A DNA stretch of 64,000 nt, taken from Herbidospora mongoliensis. Lineage in GTDB: Bacteria; Actinomycetota; Actinomycetes; Streptosporangiales; Streptosporangiaceae. The stretch covers positions 62,001-126,000 of the forward strand of contig NZ_BBXD01000017.1 in assembly GCF_001570545.1 (NCBI RefSeq). Reading direction: 5' to 3'. Under the pieces are notes generated by a model. That model did no database searches. It worked only from the letters and a program-made list of their open reading frames with translations, and had not been told where the DNA came from. Positions 7,573-15,888 of the stretch are shown in pieces (within the stretch, counting starts at the first letter, position 1; each line of letters starts with the position of its first letter). The translations under genes and the position numbers were made by a program.

Positions 7573-9327
7573 TTAGGCGGCTGGCTTGCGGCGGATGTCG
7601 ATCCGGTCGCGCACGGGCAGACGTCGGCCCCTGCCCACGGGCAGGAGAGTGACGATCAGCAGGCGGCGGAGTACGGCGCGTTGTTCTCCCAGGAAGAGAC
7701 CTTCCCACGCCTCATCGATGTCGGCTGCGCCGATCAGCTTGGTGATTGGGTGGGAGTCGTCGCGCACCTTGTCTAGCTGGGCCTGGACTGTGGTGATCTT
7801 CTCCTGGCGCTTCCTGGTCATCTCGCGCATCTGTTCTTTGGTGATCAGGTCGGCTTCGCGCTCGTCGGCGATCTCCAGCAGGCGGGCACGGTGGCGGGCC
7901 AACTCCGCATGCAGGGCCGCAACGTCCACGTGGGTGTCCTGGACGGGGAGCAACTCGGCGGGGTCGGAGATGCGGATGATCTCTTTGATGGTCTGGGCCA
8001 CGAGTGCGTCAGTCTCGTCGGCGAGACAAGCCACATGGCCCTTGCCGCTGATCAGGCACCGGTAGACCGGATATTCCACGATCCGGGTCTTCTCCCCGGT
8101 GGCGTGGTCGAGCCGCTTGTCTCGCCTGGTGTCGGCGCGCATCTGAGCGCCACAGGGACAGTCGTAGATGTTGGAGCCCAGCCGCGACGGCTGGTTGCCG
8201 ACGAAGTTGGTTCGCCTGTCGGGGTCGGTCAGCTTGGCCATCAAAGCCCAGTAGTCCTCCGGCTCGATGATCGGATCGAACGGGTACTTGCCCACGACGT
8301 CATCAGGGGTGGGCCACTTGCCCGGGGCCTCTTCCTCGTCATCCTCCTGCTCCTCAGCGTCCACGGGCACGGACTGGTCGAACTCCTCGTCGTCGTATCC
8401 GGCATCGTCAAACCGGGCGGGCTCCTCGGCCGCCGGGATACGGGTACGGAAGGTGATCAGACCGGCGTTACGGGGGCGCAGGATCATCGCCTTCATGGTC
8501 TGGGTGGTGAAGTCCTTGCCCGTCGCGGTCTTGACGCCCTGTCGCTTGGCTTCCCGCACAATCTCACTCAGGGTCACCGGCCCCAGGGCGGCGTGGGCAG
8601 CCCAGTCGATCACGTGGGCCTCACTGGCTCGGTAGGTCGTGCGATCGACCTCCCAGCCGAACGGGCGGGGTCCTCCGGTACTGCGGCCTTCCTCGGCAAC
8701 CATGAGCTTGTCGCGGCTGACCCGTCGCCTGGTGTCTCGGCTGGACTTGTTCATGAACGCGCACATGACGCGCGCCATGGTGATGTCACTATCGTTGGCG
8801 AGTTTGAGACTCCCGGTGGGAGAGTCGGCGATGATCCGGGGGCGTGACTGCTCAACCACGTCAATCAGGTCTTCAAGGTCGCGCGGGTCGCGGACGGTCC
8901 GGTCAAGGTCGTAGGCCATGAAGAACCGGATTCCGGACTTCGGGGTTGCCATCAGCTTGATGGCGAGACGGAACAGCGGCCGGTCGGTGCGTAAGATCTT
9001 TTCCCCGTTGGCGAGCTTGATCACCTTCCGTTTGAACGCGCTGGTGTCGTTCTCGACCAGGATGATCCGGGGCCGTGCGCGTCGCTTCTTGGCGTGCCTG
9101 ATCGTGTCCTGGACCTGGCGGGCCACGCCGTTGATGTCGGTGGGGTCGGCGTCGCTGATCCGGACAAGGATGATCGCGTTGGTCCGGATCTCGTTGTCAG
9201 CGGTCCATCTGTCGCCTGCGGCGTTCCACCTGCCCGGGACGCCATTGATGGTCATGGCCTGACCGGTTGACATGGCGACCTTGAGTCGGATGATTTCCGG
9301 TGTCGCCTCTAACGTCTGAACTGTCAT
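7573..9327 (-). CDS. Large serine recombinase (integrase) of the AICE
   Basis: The 584-residue product is a large serine integrase, which joins attP and attB by double-strand cleavage. The catalytic core starts about 45 residues later than usual, with IILVRISDADP (nucleophile Ser58, with Arg56). It continues through FFMAYDLDRTVRDPRDLEDLIDVVE and the Arg-rich SSRDTRRRVSRDK. A recombinase domain follows, then a zinc-ribbon signature (CPCGAQM...YRCLISGKGHVAC) and a coiled coil (about 470-530: ALHAELARHRARLLEIADEREADL). An unusual very acidic insert (about 310-345, DDEEFDQSV...EEQEDDEEEAPG) interrupts the domain order. The gene points away from the nearby insertion site at about 9.4 kb; its start is only about 75 bp from that junction, the usual place for an integrase. 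Confidence 0.93.
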   Translation of the reverse strand: MTVQTLEATPEIIRLKVAMSTGQAMTINGVPGRWNAAGDRWTADNEIRTNAIILVRISDADPTDINGVARQVQDTIRHAKKRRARPRIILVENDTSAFKRKVIKLANGEKILRTDRPLFRLAIKLMATPKSGIRFFMAYDLDRTVRDPRDLEDLIDVVEQSRPRIIADSPTGSLKLANDSDITMARVMCAFMNKSSRDTRRRVSRDKLMVAEEGRSTGGPRPFGWEVDRTTYRASEAHVIDWAAHAALGPVTLSEIVREAKRQGVKTATGKDFTTQTMKAMILRPRNAGLITFRTRIPAAEEPARFDDAGYDDEEFDQSVPVDAEEQEDDEEEAPGKWPTPDDVVGKYPFDPIIEPEDYWALMAKLTDPDRRTNFVGNQPSRLGSNIYDCPCGAQMRADTRRDKRLDHATGEKTRIVEYPVYRCLISGKGHVACLADETDALVAQTIKEIIRISDPAELLPVQDTHVDVAALHAELARHRARLLEIADEREADLITKEQMREMTRKRQEKITTVQAQLDKVRDDSHPITKLIGAADIDEAWEGLFLGEQRAVLRRLLIVTLLPVGRGRRLPVRDRIDIRRKPAA

Positions 9328-9360
9328 GATCCGCTCCCTTTAGCGCCTCTACCTGCTTAC

Positions 9361-9993
9361 ATGTCAATTTTCTCCCAAAGAAGTGGCATAACTAAGAGGT
9401 TGGGCAAGTCGACACTGTTGCACTGCGCGGCCGGCCTGGACCGGCCGACCGACGGAACGGTCGTCATCGACGGCACCGACCTCGGTTCGCTGACCGAACA
9501 GGGCCTGACCGTGCTGCGGCGCGAGCGCATCGGGTTCGTCTTCCAGGCGTTCAACCTGGTCTCGGCACTGACCGCCGAACAGAACGTGGCGCTCCCACTG
9601 CGCCTGGCCGGCCGCCGGGCCGCCCCTGACCTCATCCACCGGGCGCTGGCGGAGGTCGGGCTGGCCGACCGCGCCCGCCATCGCCCGAGCGGGTTGTCAG
9701 GTGGCGAGCAGCAGCGGGTGGCCATCGCGCGGGCTCTGATCACCAGACCCGCCGTGATATTCGCCGACGAACCCACCGGCCAGCTCGACACCCAGACCTC
9801 CCGCCAGGTCCTCAGCATGCTGCGCGGCCTGGTCGATGACCACGGACAGACGATGATCATGGTGACCCACGACCCCGTGACGGCCTCCTACGCCGACCGA
9901 GTGCTCTACCTGGAAGACGGGCGCGTGGTCGACGAACTCACCGGCGCCCTCACGGCCGAGACCATCGCCACCCGAATGGCCGGAACATGTTGA
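9361..9993 (+). pseudogene. ABC transporter ATPase, 5'-truncated by the AICE
   Basis: The frame encodes the LolD/MacB-type ATPase from the second half of Walker A onward: GKSTLLHCAAGLDRPTDG, Q-loop (FVFQAFNLVSALTAEQN), signature LSGGEQQRVAIARAL, Walker B (PAVIFADEPTGQLD) and H-loop (MVTHDP). The roughly 40 N-terminal residues, including the GPSGSG part of Walker A, are missing. They are replaced by about 14 codons of element sequence starting at ATG 9361, so the P-loop reads TKRLGKST and is unlikely to bind ATP normally. The 3' end overlaps the permease start (9987). Excision of the element should rebuild the gene. With its permease this would be a MacB-like export or sensing transporter, adjacent to a two-component system. 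Confidence 0.85.
9395..9412. other. Inferred attachment-site junction (AICE right end)
   Basis: Sequence up to about 9400 is AT-rich element DNA (ACATGTCAATTTTC, AACTAAGAGG). From GGCAAGTCGACACTG (9403-9417) it is GC-rich host coding sequence for Gly-Lys-Ser-Thr-Leu of a Walker A motif. A serine integrase with a short crossover core would leave exactly such a join. The precise core cannot be set without the other end. Confidence 0.55.
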
Positions 9994-12680
9994 GCTTCGC
10001 GACCGTCCGAGAGCGCTGGCACACCTTCGCCGGCGGGTTCGTCGTGCTGTTCCTCGGCATGGCACTGGTGTCGATGAGCGTCCTGGCACTCGTGTCCTCA
10101 GGGCCACGCGTCCCCGACCGACTGGCCGGAGCACCGATAGTCCTCGCAGTACCGAGGCTCGATCGAGCCGACGGCAACTTCGCTCCCGACCGCCCGTGGT
10201 CACCCGCACAGGTCACAGCTCTGCTTGACCAACTGGCCGCCATCCCCGGGGTGACGCACGCGATCCCCGACCGGACGTTCTACGCCCAGCCGCTCATCGG
10301 AGGCCGACCCTCCTCTTCCGACCGGGGCTACGCCTGGTCCACGGCGATGCTCGCGCCTTACCCGCTGACGGCGGGCACCGCTCCCCGAGAAGGAGAAGCG
10401 GTACTGGACCAGTCGTTGGGTCTCTCGCCGGGTGCTCAGGTCTCCGTGCTGACCGTGCACGGCCCGGTGACCTACACCGTTTCGGGCACGGTCAACGGCC
10501 CAGGGGTCTACCTGAACGACACCGACGCGACCCGCATCTCAGCCGGGGTCCGCGCGATCGGCCTGATCACCCAACCGGGAGCGAACCTCCCAGCGATCGT
10601 GAACGCAGCGGAAGGCATCTCCCAACTGGTTAAGGAACCGATAGGCATCGCCGCAGTAGGACACACGCCGAGAAACGCCTCCAACTCGATCAGCGACCTT
10701 GGAACGGACGTCACCGCCGTAGGCCACTCGAAGGCAAGGGCCTCCGGCCTGAACAATGTGCCGGGCTCCGGCCCCGCGACGATCGCGGATGCGGCAGGGC
10801 ATGTCCCCCGCCTGAGCGACGGGCCCGGTTCGGACTTCGCGACGGTCGAGAAGATGGCGGAAACTTCGCCCGGCCTGGGCAGGAGCCCGGAGTCGGACAT
10901 CGCCGCAGTCGCCCATGCGGGGGGAGGCACCACTGAACCGGCGCCGAAAGCATCGGGAAAGGTGGCAGTCGTCCTCACCGGCGACGATCGGAGCCTCCTG
11001 GAGTCGCGGGACGACGAGCGGACTCGATGGATCGGTCTCCAGGTCCTCACCGGCATGGCCGTGCTGTCGGCGTTCGTGACGGTTCTGGTGGTGGGGTCCA
11101 CGTTGGCCGTGGGAGTGGCTCAGCGGCGGCGTGAGTTCGGGCTGCTCCGCGCTGTCGGCGCGACGCCGCGCCAGATTCGGCTCATGGTCTACGGCGAAGC
11201 GCTCGTGGTCGGCGTCACCGCGACGACTGCAGGTGTGGCGGCTGGTGCGCTGCTCGCTCCAGTGCTGGGCGCCCTGCTGGTCAACGTCGGATTCGAACCG
11301 AAGGGCTTCGCGGTCGGCCTGTCACCGCTCCCGCTCGCGGGGTCGCTGGCGGCCGGGGTGGTCGTGACGCTGGTGGCGGTGTGGTCGGCGTCCCGGCGGG
11401 CCGCGCGGGTGGCCCCGTTGGAGGCGCTGCGTGAGGCCGAGGTGGATGACCGCCCGATGCCGCGCATGCGGTGGATCACCGGGCTGGCCTCATGCGCCCT
11501 GGGCCTGGCCGCCGCAGCGGGCGCGGACCCCGAAGGCGCGTTCGTCATGTCGGGTCTGGTCGCGGCAATGGGTGTGATCGCGGGCCTGGCGTTACTGTCC
11601 CCCGTCGTGGTCCCGCCGCTGGCGCGACTTGTCTCATGGCCACTGACACGAGGGCGCGGCGCGATCGGGATGCTCGTACGCGAGAACGCCCGTACCTCGG
11701 TCCGCCGGACCGCCGCCACGGCCACGCCGGTGCTGGTCACTGTGGGCTGTGCGGTGCTGATCACGGGGATGGTGCAGACGACCGCGGCCGGTTTCGCCGC
11801 CGTCCGCGCCACCACGATCCGCGCCGACGCGGTCATCGTGCCTGACGGGACGCCCGGCCTGACCGACGCGTCCGGCGGAGAGTCGTCACTGTTCAGCGGC
11901 CTGTTCGAGCCGGACGGCGAGCCCATCAGCGCGATCGGCGCCACTCCGGAGGTGCTGGCACACGCCGGTGAGACGACCGGTCCGCTCGACGCGCTGCGCC
12001 GCGACGACCAGGTCCTCGTGGCCGACTGGCTGGCGGAAGACCGGGGTCTGCGGCCGGGTTCGACGCTGCCGGTGTCCTTCGAGGACGGCACTTCGTTACG
12101 GCTGAGAGTCGCCGGCAGCGTCCAGGACGCGGGCGCCGACGTGCTGATCTCCCGGGATCTGCTGAGACGACACGACCCGGCCGTCCTCGCCGACGAGGCC
12201 TACGTCGTCGGCCCCGCCCCGGCACCCGGTCCGGGGGCGCGCGTCGTGGACGTCGCGACCTACGCCGCCGAGGCCGACGCCGAAGAAGACCGGCTGGTGT
12301 GGATCGCGACCCTGCTCATGGTCGTGGTCTCCACTGCCTACGCGGGCGTGGCGATCGTCAACACCATGGTGATGTCGGCCGCCGGACGCGTCCGCGACCT
12401 GGAGGTCCTGCGGCTCTCCGGCGCGACGCCCCGTCAGGTGCGCGCCACGCTCGCGGCCGAGTCGGTGCTCGTGGTGCTGCTCGGCGCCGGGTTGGGAGCG
12501 GTGGTCGCACTGCCCGCCTTGTTCGGGATCCGCGGCGCCTACGCCGCGGCCATGCGCGCGGACGTCCCCCTCGTGATCCCTTGGCCGCTCATCCTGGGCG
12601 TGATCGCCACCTGCCTGGTACTGGCCGCAGGCACGTCCACGCTTGCCGCGACAACCGGGAAGACCAAAGTCAGCGCATGA
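9987..12680 (+). CDS. FtsX-family ABC permease
   Basis: The 897-residue product is the membrane partner of the ATPase just upstream. It has one N-terminal membrane segment (about 15-38) and a large extracytoplasmic region. Two FtsX domains follow, around residues 345-470 (VLTGMAVLSAFVTVLVVGSTLAVGVAQ then RREFGLLRAVGATPRQIRLM) and 770-890 (ATLLMVVVSTAYAGVAIVNTMVMSA then LEVLRLSGATPRQVRATLAAES). This is the architecture of long actinobacterial permeases linked to two-component systems. Residues about 200-330 are unusual: degenerate tandem units of about 21 residues with an I/V-A-x-V-x-H pattern (see findings). The start ATG overlaps the ATPase stop, and the stop overlaps the kinase start (ATGA). 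With the ATPase broken, this permease is probably idle while the AICE is integrated. Confidence 0.9.
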   Translation: MLSFATVRERWHTFAGGFVVLFLGMALVSMSVLALVSSGPRVPDRLAGAPIVLAVPRLDRADGNFAPDRPWSPAQVTALLDQLAAIPGVTHAIPDRTFYAQPLIGGRPSSSDRGYAWSTAMLAPYPLTAGTAPREGEAVLDQSLGLSPGAQVSVLTVHGPVTYTVSGTVNGPGVYLNDTDATRISAGVRAIGLITQPGANLPAIVNAAEGISQLVKEPIGIAAVGHTPRNASNSISDLGTDVTAVGHSKARASGLNNVPGSGPATIADAAGHVPRLSDGPGSDFATVEKMAETSPGLGRSPESDIAAVAHAGGGTTEPAPKASGKVAVVLTGDDRSLLESRDDERTRWIGLQVLTGMAVLSAFVTVLVVGSTLAVGVAQRRREFGLLRAVGATPRQIRLMVYGEALVVGVTATTAGVAAGALLAPVLGALLVNVGFEPKGFAVGLSPLPLAGSLAAGVVVTLVAVWSASRRAARVAPLEALREAEVDDRPMPRMRWITGLASCALGLAAAAGADPEGAFVMSGLVAAMGVIAGLALLSPVVVPPLARLVSWPLTRGRGAIGMLVRENARTSVRRTAATATPVLVTVGCAVLITGMVQTTAAGFAAVRATTIRADAVIVPDGTPGLTDASGGESSLFSGLFEPDGEPISAIGATPEVLAHAGETTGPLDALRRDDQVLVADWLAEDRGLRPGSTLPVSFEDGTSLRLRVAGSVQDAGADVLISRDLLRRHDPAVLADEAYVVGPAPAPGPGARVVDVATYAAEADAEEDRLVWIATLLMVVVSTAYAGVAIVNTMVMSAAGRVRDLEVLRLSGATPRQVRATLAAESVLVVLLGAGLGAVVALPALFGIRGAYAAAMRADVPLVIPWPLILGVIATCLVLAAGTSTLAATTGKTKVSA

Positions 12681-13870
12681 ACGACCATCGGCGCGTAGCC
12701 GCGAAAAAGCCGGCGTGGTTACGCTCGGACGCGATGGACGTCTCCCCCCGCCGCCCCCGTGACTGGATCGTCGACTCGCTGCTGTTCGGGTTCGCGGTCG
12801 CCTTCGGCCTGTTGTCCGCCTGGGGGCGGGTCTCGACGGGCCACCAGTTCATCCACCCGGTCCTGTTCAACCTCGACCAGGTGCTGGGTGTGCTGGGCTG
12901 CGTGGCCGTGTGGTGGCGGCGTCGTTTCCCGGTCGAGCTGGCTCTGGTCACGGTCGTGATCGGGTCGTGGTCCGAGCTGATCGCCGGGGCGACGATCGTG
13001 GCACTGTTCAACCTCGCCGTGCACCGTCCCCCTCGGGTCACCGGTGGGGTGTTCGGGCTCAGCCTGCTGTCGTGCGTCGCCTACGCCGTCCTGCGTCCCG
13101 ACCCGGCCGATCCCGGCCCGGTGGTGTTCCTGCTGGGCGCGTCCATCTATGGCATGGTCACCGGCTGGGGCATGGTGATCCACCACCGGCGCCAGCTCGC
13201 CACGTCCCGGCGCGACCGGGAGGATCAGATGGCCACCGAGGTACGGCTACGCGCCGAGCAGGCCCAACTGCAGGCCCGGGAGGCGATCGCCCGGGAGATG
13301 CACGATGTCCTGGGTCACCGGTTGTCACTGCTCAGCGTGCACGCGGGCGCGCTGGAATTCCGTCCGGACGCGCCACCGGAAGACGTCGCCCGTGCGGCCA
13401 AAATCATCCGCGAGAGCGCCCACCAGGCCCTTCAGGATCTGCGCGACGTGATCGGCGTGCTGCGAGCCCCCGTACGCGAGCTTCCGCAGCCGACCCTCGC
13501 CGAGGTCGGCCGTCTCACCGAGGAGTCGGCGCGGGCCGGCATGCGGGTGACGCTGACCGAGAAGATCGAGGGTGAGGTGCCCGGCCTGATCGGGCGGACC
13601 GGCTACCGCATCGTCCAGGAGGGCCTGACCAACGCCCGCAAACACGCCCCCGGTGCGGCTGTGGAGGTGGCGGTCACCGGCGCGCCCGGGCTGGGGCTGA
13701 CGGTCGAGGTGCGCAACGGCCGTCCACCCGGTGATCCTTCCATCCACTCAGGCGGACAGGGTCTCAACGGCCTGGCCGAGCGGGTGGCACTGGCCGGGGG
13801 CCGGCTCACCCACAACGGGCAGTCTGACGGCGGCTGGGTGCTGGCGGCTTGGCTACCCTGGCCGTCATGA
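12677..13870 (+). CDS. Sensor histidine kinase (NarL-partner type)
   Basis: The 397-residue product starts at ATG 12677, overlapping the permease stop; ATG 12734 is an alternative. Four or five membrane segments lie between residues 35 and 170. They are followed by a coiled-coil linker and a HisKA_3 dimerisation domain with the phospho-acceptor in EMHDVLGHRLSLLSVHAG. A GHKL ATPase domain follows, with an N-box (EGLTNARKHAPGA) and a G-box (GGQGLNGLAERVALAGG). It is the sensor of the adjacent response regulator and probably controls this ABC operon, as is common for FtsX-type transporters. The short loops between membrane segments suggest sensing within the membrane or through the transporter. 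Confidence 0.92.
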   Translation: MNDHRRVAAKKPAWLRSDAMDVSPRRPRDWIVDSLLFGFAVAFGLLSAWGRVSTGHQFIHPVLFNLDQVLGVLGCVAVWWRRRFPVELALVTVVIGSWSELIAGATIVALFNLAVHRPPRVTGGVFGLSLLSCVAYAVLRPDPADPGPVVFLLGASIYGMVTGWGMVIHHRRQLATSRRDREDQMATEVRLRAEQAQLQAREAIAREMHDVLGHRLSLLSVHAGALEFRPDAPPEDVARAAKIIRESAHQALQDLRDVIGVLRAPVRELPQPTLAEVGRLTEESARAGMRVTLTEKIEGEVPGLIGRTGYRIVQEGLTNARKHAPGAAVEVAVTGAPGLGLTVEVRNGRPPGDPSIHSGGQGLNGLAERVALAGGRLTHNGQSDGGWVLAAWLPWPS

Positions 13871-14535
13871 CCATCGCCGTGCTGATCGTCGACGACGACC
13901 CGCTGGTCCGGGCCGGCCTGACGATGATGCTCGGCGGCGCCGCCGACCTCCGCATCGCCGGTGAGGCCGCCGACGGCTCCCAGGTCGCCGGCCTCGTCGA
14001 CACCCTGACGCCCGACGTGGTCCTGATGGACATCCGCATGCCCGTCATGGACGGCCTGGCCGCGACCGAACTCCTGCGCTCGAAGCCGAACGCCCCCGAG
14101 GTCATCGTGTTGACCACGTTCGACGCCGACGAGCATGTCCTGCGGGCCCTGCGGGCGGGCGCGGCCGGGTTCCTGCTGAAGGACACGCCTCCGGCCGAGA
14201 TCGTCGAGGCGGTGAGGGAGGTGGCGCGCGGCAACCCCGTCCTGTCGCCGCAGGTGACCCGCCGCTTGATGGACCGCGTCGCCGAAACCGGCCCCGACCG
14301 GCGCAAAGCCATCGCCGTGGCGAAGCTGGAGACCCTCAACACCCGCGAACGCGAGGTCGCCGTGGCGGTCGGTCACGGCCGGTCGAACGCCCAGATCGGC
14401 GCCGAACTCTATTTGAGCGTCCCGACGGTCAAGACCCATGTGTCGAGCATCCTGGCCAAACTCGGCTTCAACAACCGGGTGCAGATCGCCCTGCTCGTCC
14501 ACGACGCGGGTCTGATCAGCGAAGCGCCTCGATGA
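13867..14535 (+). CDS. NarL/FixJ-family response regulator
   Basis: The 222-residue product starts at ATG 13867 (ATGA overlap with the kinase). The receiver domain shows acidic DDDP near residue 9, phospho-acceptor Asp in DVVLMDIRMPVMDG, Thr in VLTTFD and Lys in LLKDTPP. A LuxR-type helix-turn-helix lies at residues 155-215 (LNTREREVAVAVGHGRSNAQIGAELYLSVPTVKTHVSSILAKLG). It is the partner of the upstream kinase and most likely regulates the same operon. Its 3' end overlaps the convergent methyltransferase gene by 20 bases. Confidence 0.93.
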   Translation: MTIAVLIVDDDPLVRAGLTMMLGGAADLRIAGEAADGSQVAGLVDTLTPDVVLMDIRMPVMDGLAATELLRSKPNAPEVIVLTTFDADEHVLRALRAGAAGFLLKDTPPAEIVEAVREVARGNPVLSPQVTRRLMDRVAETGPDRRKAIAVAKLETLNTREREVAVAVGHGRSNAQIGAELYLSVPTVKTHVSSILAKLGFNNRVQIALLVHDAGLISEAPR

Positions 14536-15277
14536 GAATCCGCTGCGAGTGGGCAACGAAAGGCCCGTGCCGCTCGATGAAGTCGTCCAAGATCTCTAGA
14601 CGGTCGCGATAGGCCTCGACCGTGAACCCGGGAACCGTCCAGATGACCTTCCGCAGGAACACCACGACGGCCGCGACGTCGAAGAACTCCATCCGCAACG
14701 CCTCGTGCCGCATGTCGATCACGTTCAGTCCGGCCCGTTCGGCGGCGGTCACGAGCCCGACGACGTCGACACCGGAATGCGTCGTCAGCGGATCCCGCTC
14801 GCGACGGCCTCCGGTGAGGGGTCCCATCATGAACTCGGTCAGTTCCCGCACCGATCCCGACCCGACATGCTGGGCCAGATAGCGCCCGCCGGGCGCCAGC
14901 ACCCGGGCGATCTCGTCCCAGCGGGTGGCGACGGGATGCCGGGAGACGACGAGATCGAAGTGCCCATCGGGGAAGGGCAGGTCGGCGTCGTCGGCAACGT
15001 GGGCGACGGTCCCGCTGAGGTTTCGCCGGGCGATGGCCAGGTTGGGCTCCCACGATTCGGTCGCCGCCACCACCGGCGGCAGAAGCGGAACCGACGCCAG
15101 TACCTCACCCCCACCGGTCTGCACATCAAGCAACGCCTTCGCCGACGCGGCCCGGTCGGCGAGCAACCGCGCATACCCCCATGAGGGCCGCTGCTCCGTG
15201 GCCCGCCCGTCGAACCAGGAGAAATCCCACCCCTCAACGGGAACCGCCACGCCTTCAGCCAGACGATCACCAAACAT
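14516..15277 (-). CDS. Class I SAM-dependent methyltransferase
   Basis: The 253-residue product has a methyltransferase core: motif I as LLDVQTGGGEVLA, then DLPFPDGHFDLVVSRHP (motifs II/III) and EIARVLAPGGRYLAQHVG (motif IV). The start is set at ATG 15277 (MFGDRLAEG) because the upstream in-frame extension has atypical composition; GTG 15283 is possible. There is no clear ribosome-binding site, so it may be leaderless. The substrate cannot be predicted; small molecules are usual for such stand-alone proteins. No gene is evident in the 190 bp upstream (15278-15467). Confidence 0.8.
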   Translation of the reverse strand: MFGDRLAEGVAVPVEGWDFSWFDGRATEQRPSWGYARLLADRAASAKALLDVQTGGGEVLASVPLLPPVVAATESWEPNLAIARRNLSGTVAHVADDADLPFPDGHFDLVVSRHPVATRWDEIARVLAPGGRYLAQHVGSGSVRELTEFMMGPLTGGRRERDPLTTHSGVDVVGLVTAAERAGLNVIDMRHEALRMEFFDVAAVVVFLRKVIWTVPGFTVEAYRDRLEILDDFIERHGPFVAHSQRILIEALR

Positions 15278-15467
15278 GCGAACCACGATGCCGTGCGCCG
15301 AGCCGCATTCCCACCGATTAACCTCGCCGCGTCCATCCAGCTCGAACACCCCCCGCCACACGTGCACCTGGACCTGGCCCCGAGCACCCAAGGACAGGCC
15401 AGATCGCGTCTCTCTCCCCGCTACGCGTACACCAGCCCGCACACATCGAAACGACCCGGACCGCGGC

Positions 15468-15863
15468 TCAGCGCTCGCCGCGGTCCCGCTCCTCCTCCAC
15501 TCGTTCGTCCAGCTCAGGTACCTCGAAGACCTCGCGGATCTCGATGCCCTCCTCGCCGTCCTGGACATAGGGCATCTTCAGGGCCCAGGCCACCGCCTCC
15601 TCCTTGGACGCCACCTCGATGATCCAGAACCCCGCGATGACCTCCTTCGTCTCGGTGAACGGACCGTCGATCACGACGGCCTTTCCTTTCCTGTACGAGA
15701 GCCGCGCCCCCGTCGCCATCGGGTGCAACGCCTCGGCGGTGCGCAGCACGCCGGCCTCGGTCATCGAGGCGTTGTAGGCGCGCATGGCCTCGATGAGTTC
15801 GTCACTGGGCAGCACCCCGGCCTCGCTGGCCTCGCTCCCCCGGCCCATGATCATGAATCGCAT
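15468..15863 (-). CDS. DGPF/YCII-domain protein, partner of an ECF42 sigma factor
   Basis: The 131-residue product contains the YCII-related fold with the diagnostic IDGPFTETKEVIAGFWIIEV segment (a DGPF motif). ATG 15863 gives the typical N-terminus MRFMIMG. DGPF proteins are encoded beside ECF42 sigma factors, whose activity they are thought to be tied to; their chemistry is unknown. Here the sigma gene is divergent and starts only 25 bp away (15889), unlike the second pair at 27.4-29.0 kb, where the two are co-directional. The acidic/basic tail (ELDERVEEERDRGER) extends past the domain. Confidence 0.85.
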   Translation of the reverse strand: MRFMIMGRGSEASEAGVLPSDELIEAMRAYNASMTEAGVLRTAEALHPMATGARLSYRKGKAVVIDGPFTETKEVIAGFWIIEVASKEEAVAWALKMPYVQDGEEGIEIREVFEVPELDERVEEERDRGER

Positions 15864-15888
15864 CCGCCCAGTCTGGTGGAATGTCCCG

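Larger units (their letters stand above)
1..9402. mobile_element. AICE-type integrative element, left end outside the window
   Basis: The block combines the standard AICE modules: activator (3059-3478), FtsK/TraSA translocase (3836-5266), RepSA-like initiator (5260-7122) and integrase (7573-9327), with cargo to the left. The right border is inferred at about 9395-9405, where element sequence gives way in frame to codons GKST of a host ABC ATPase. The left end is not visible: no N-terminal half of that ATPase (a GPSGSG segment preceded by about 40 residues) is found in 1-3000, so the element continues beyond base 1. The transfer, replication and integration genes look intact, so it may still be mobile. 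Confidence 0.75.
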
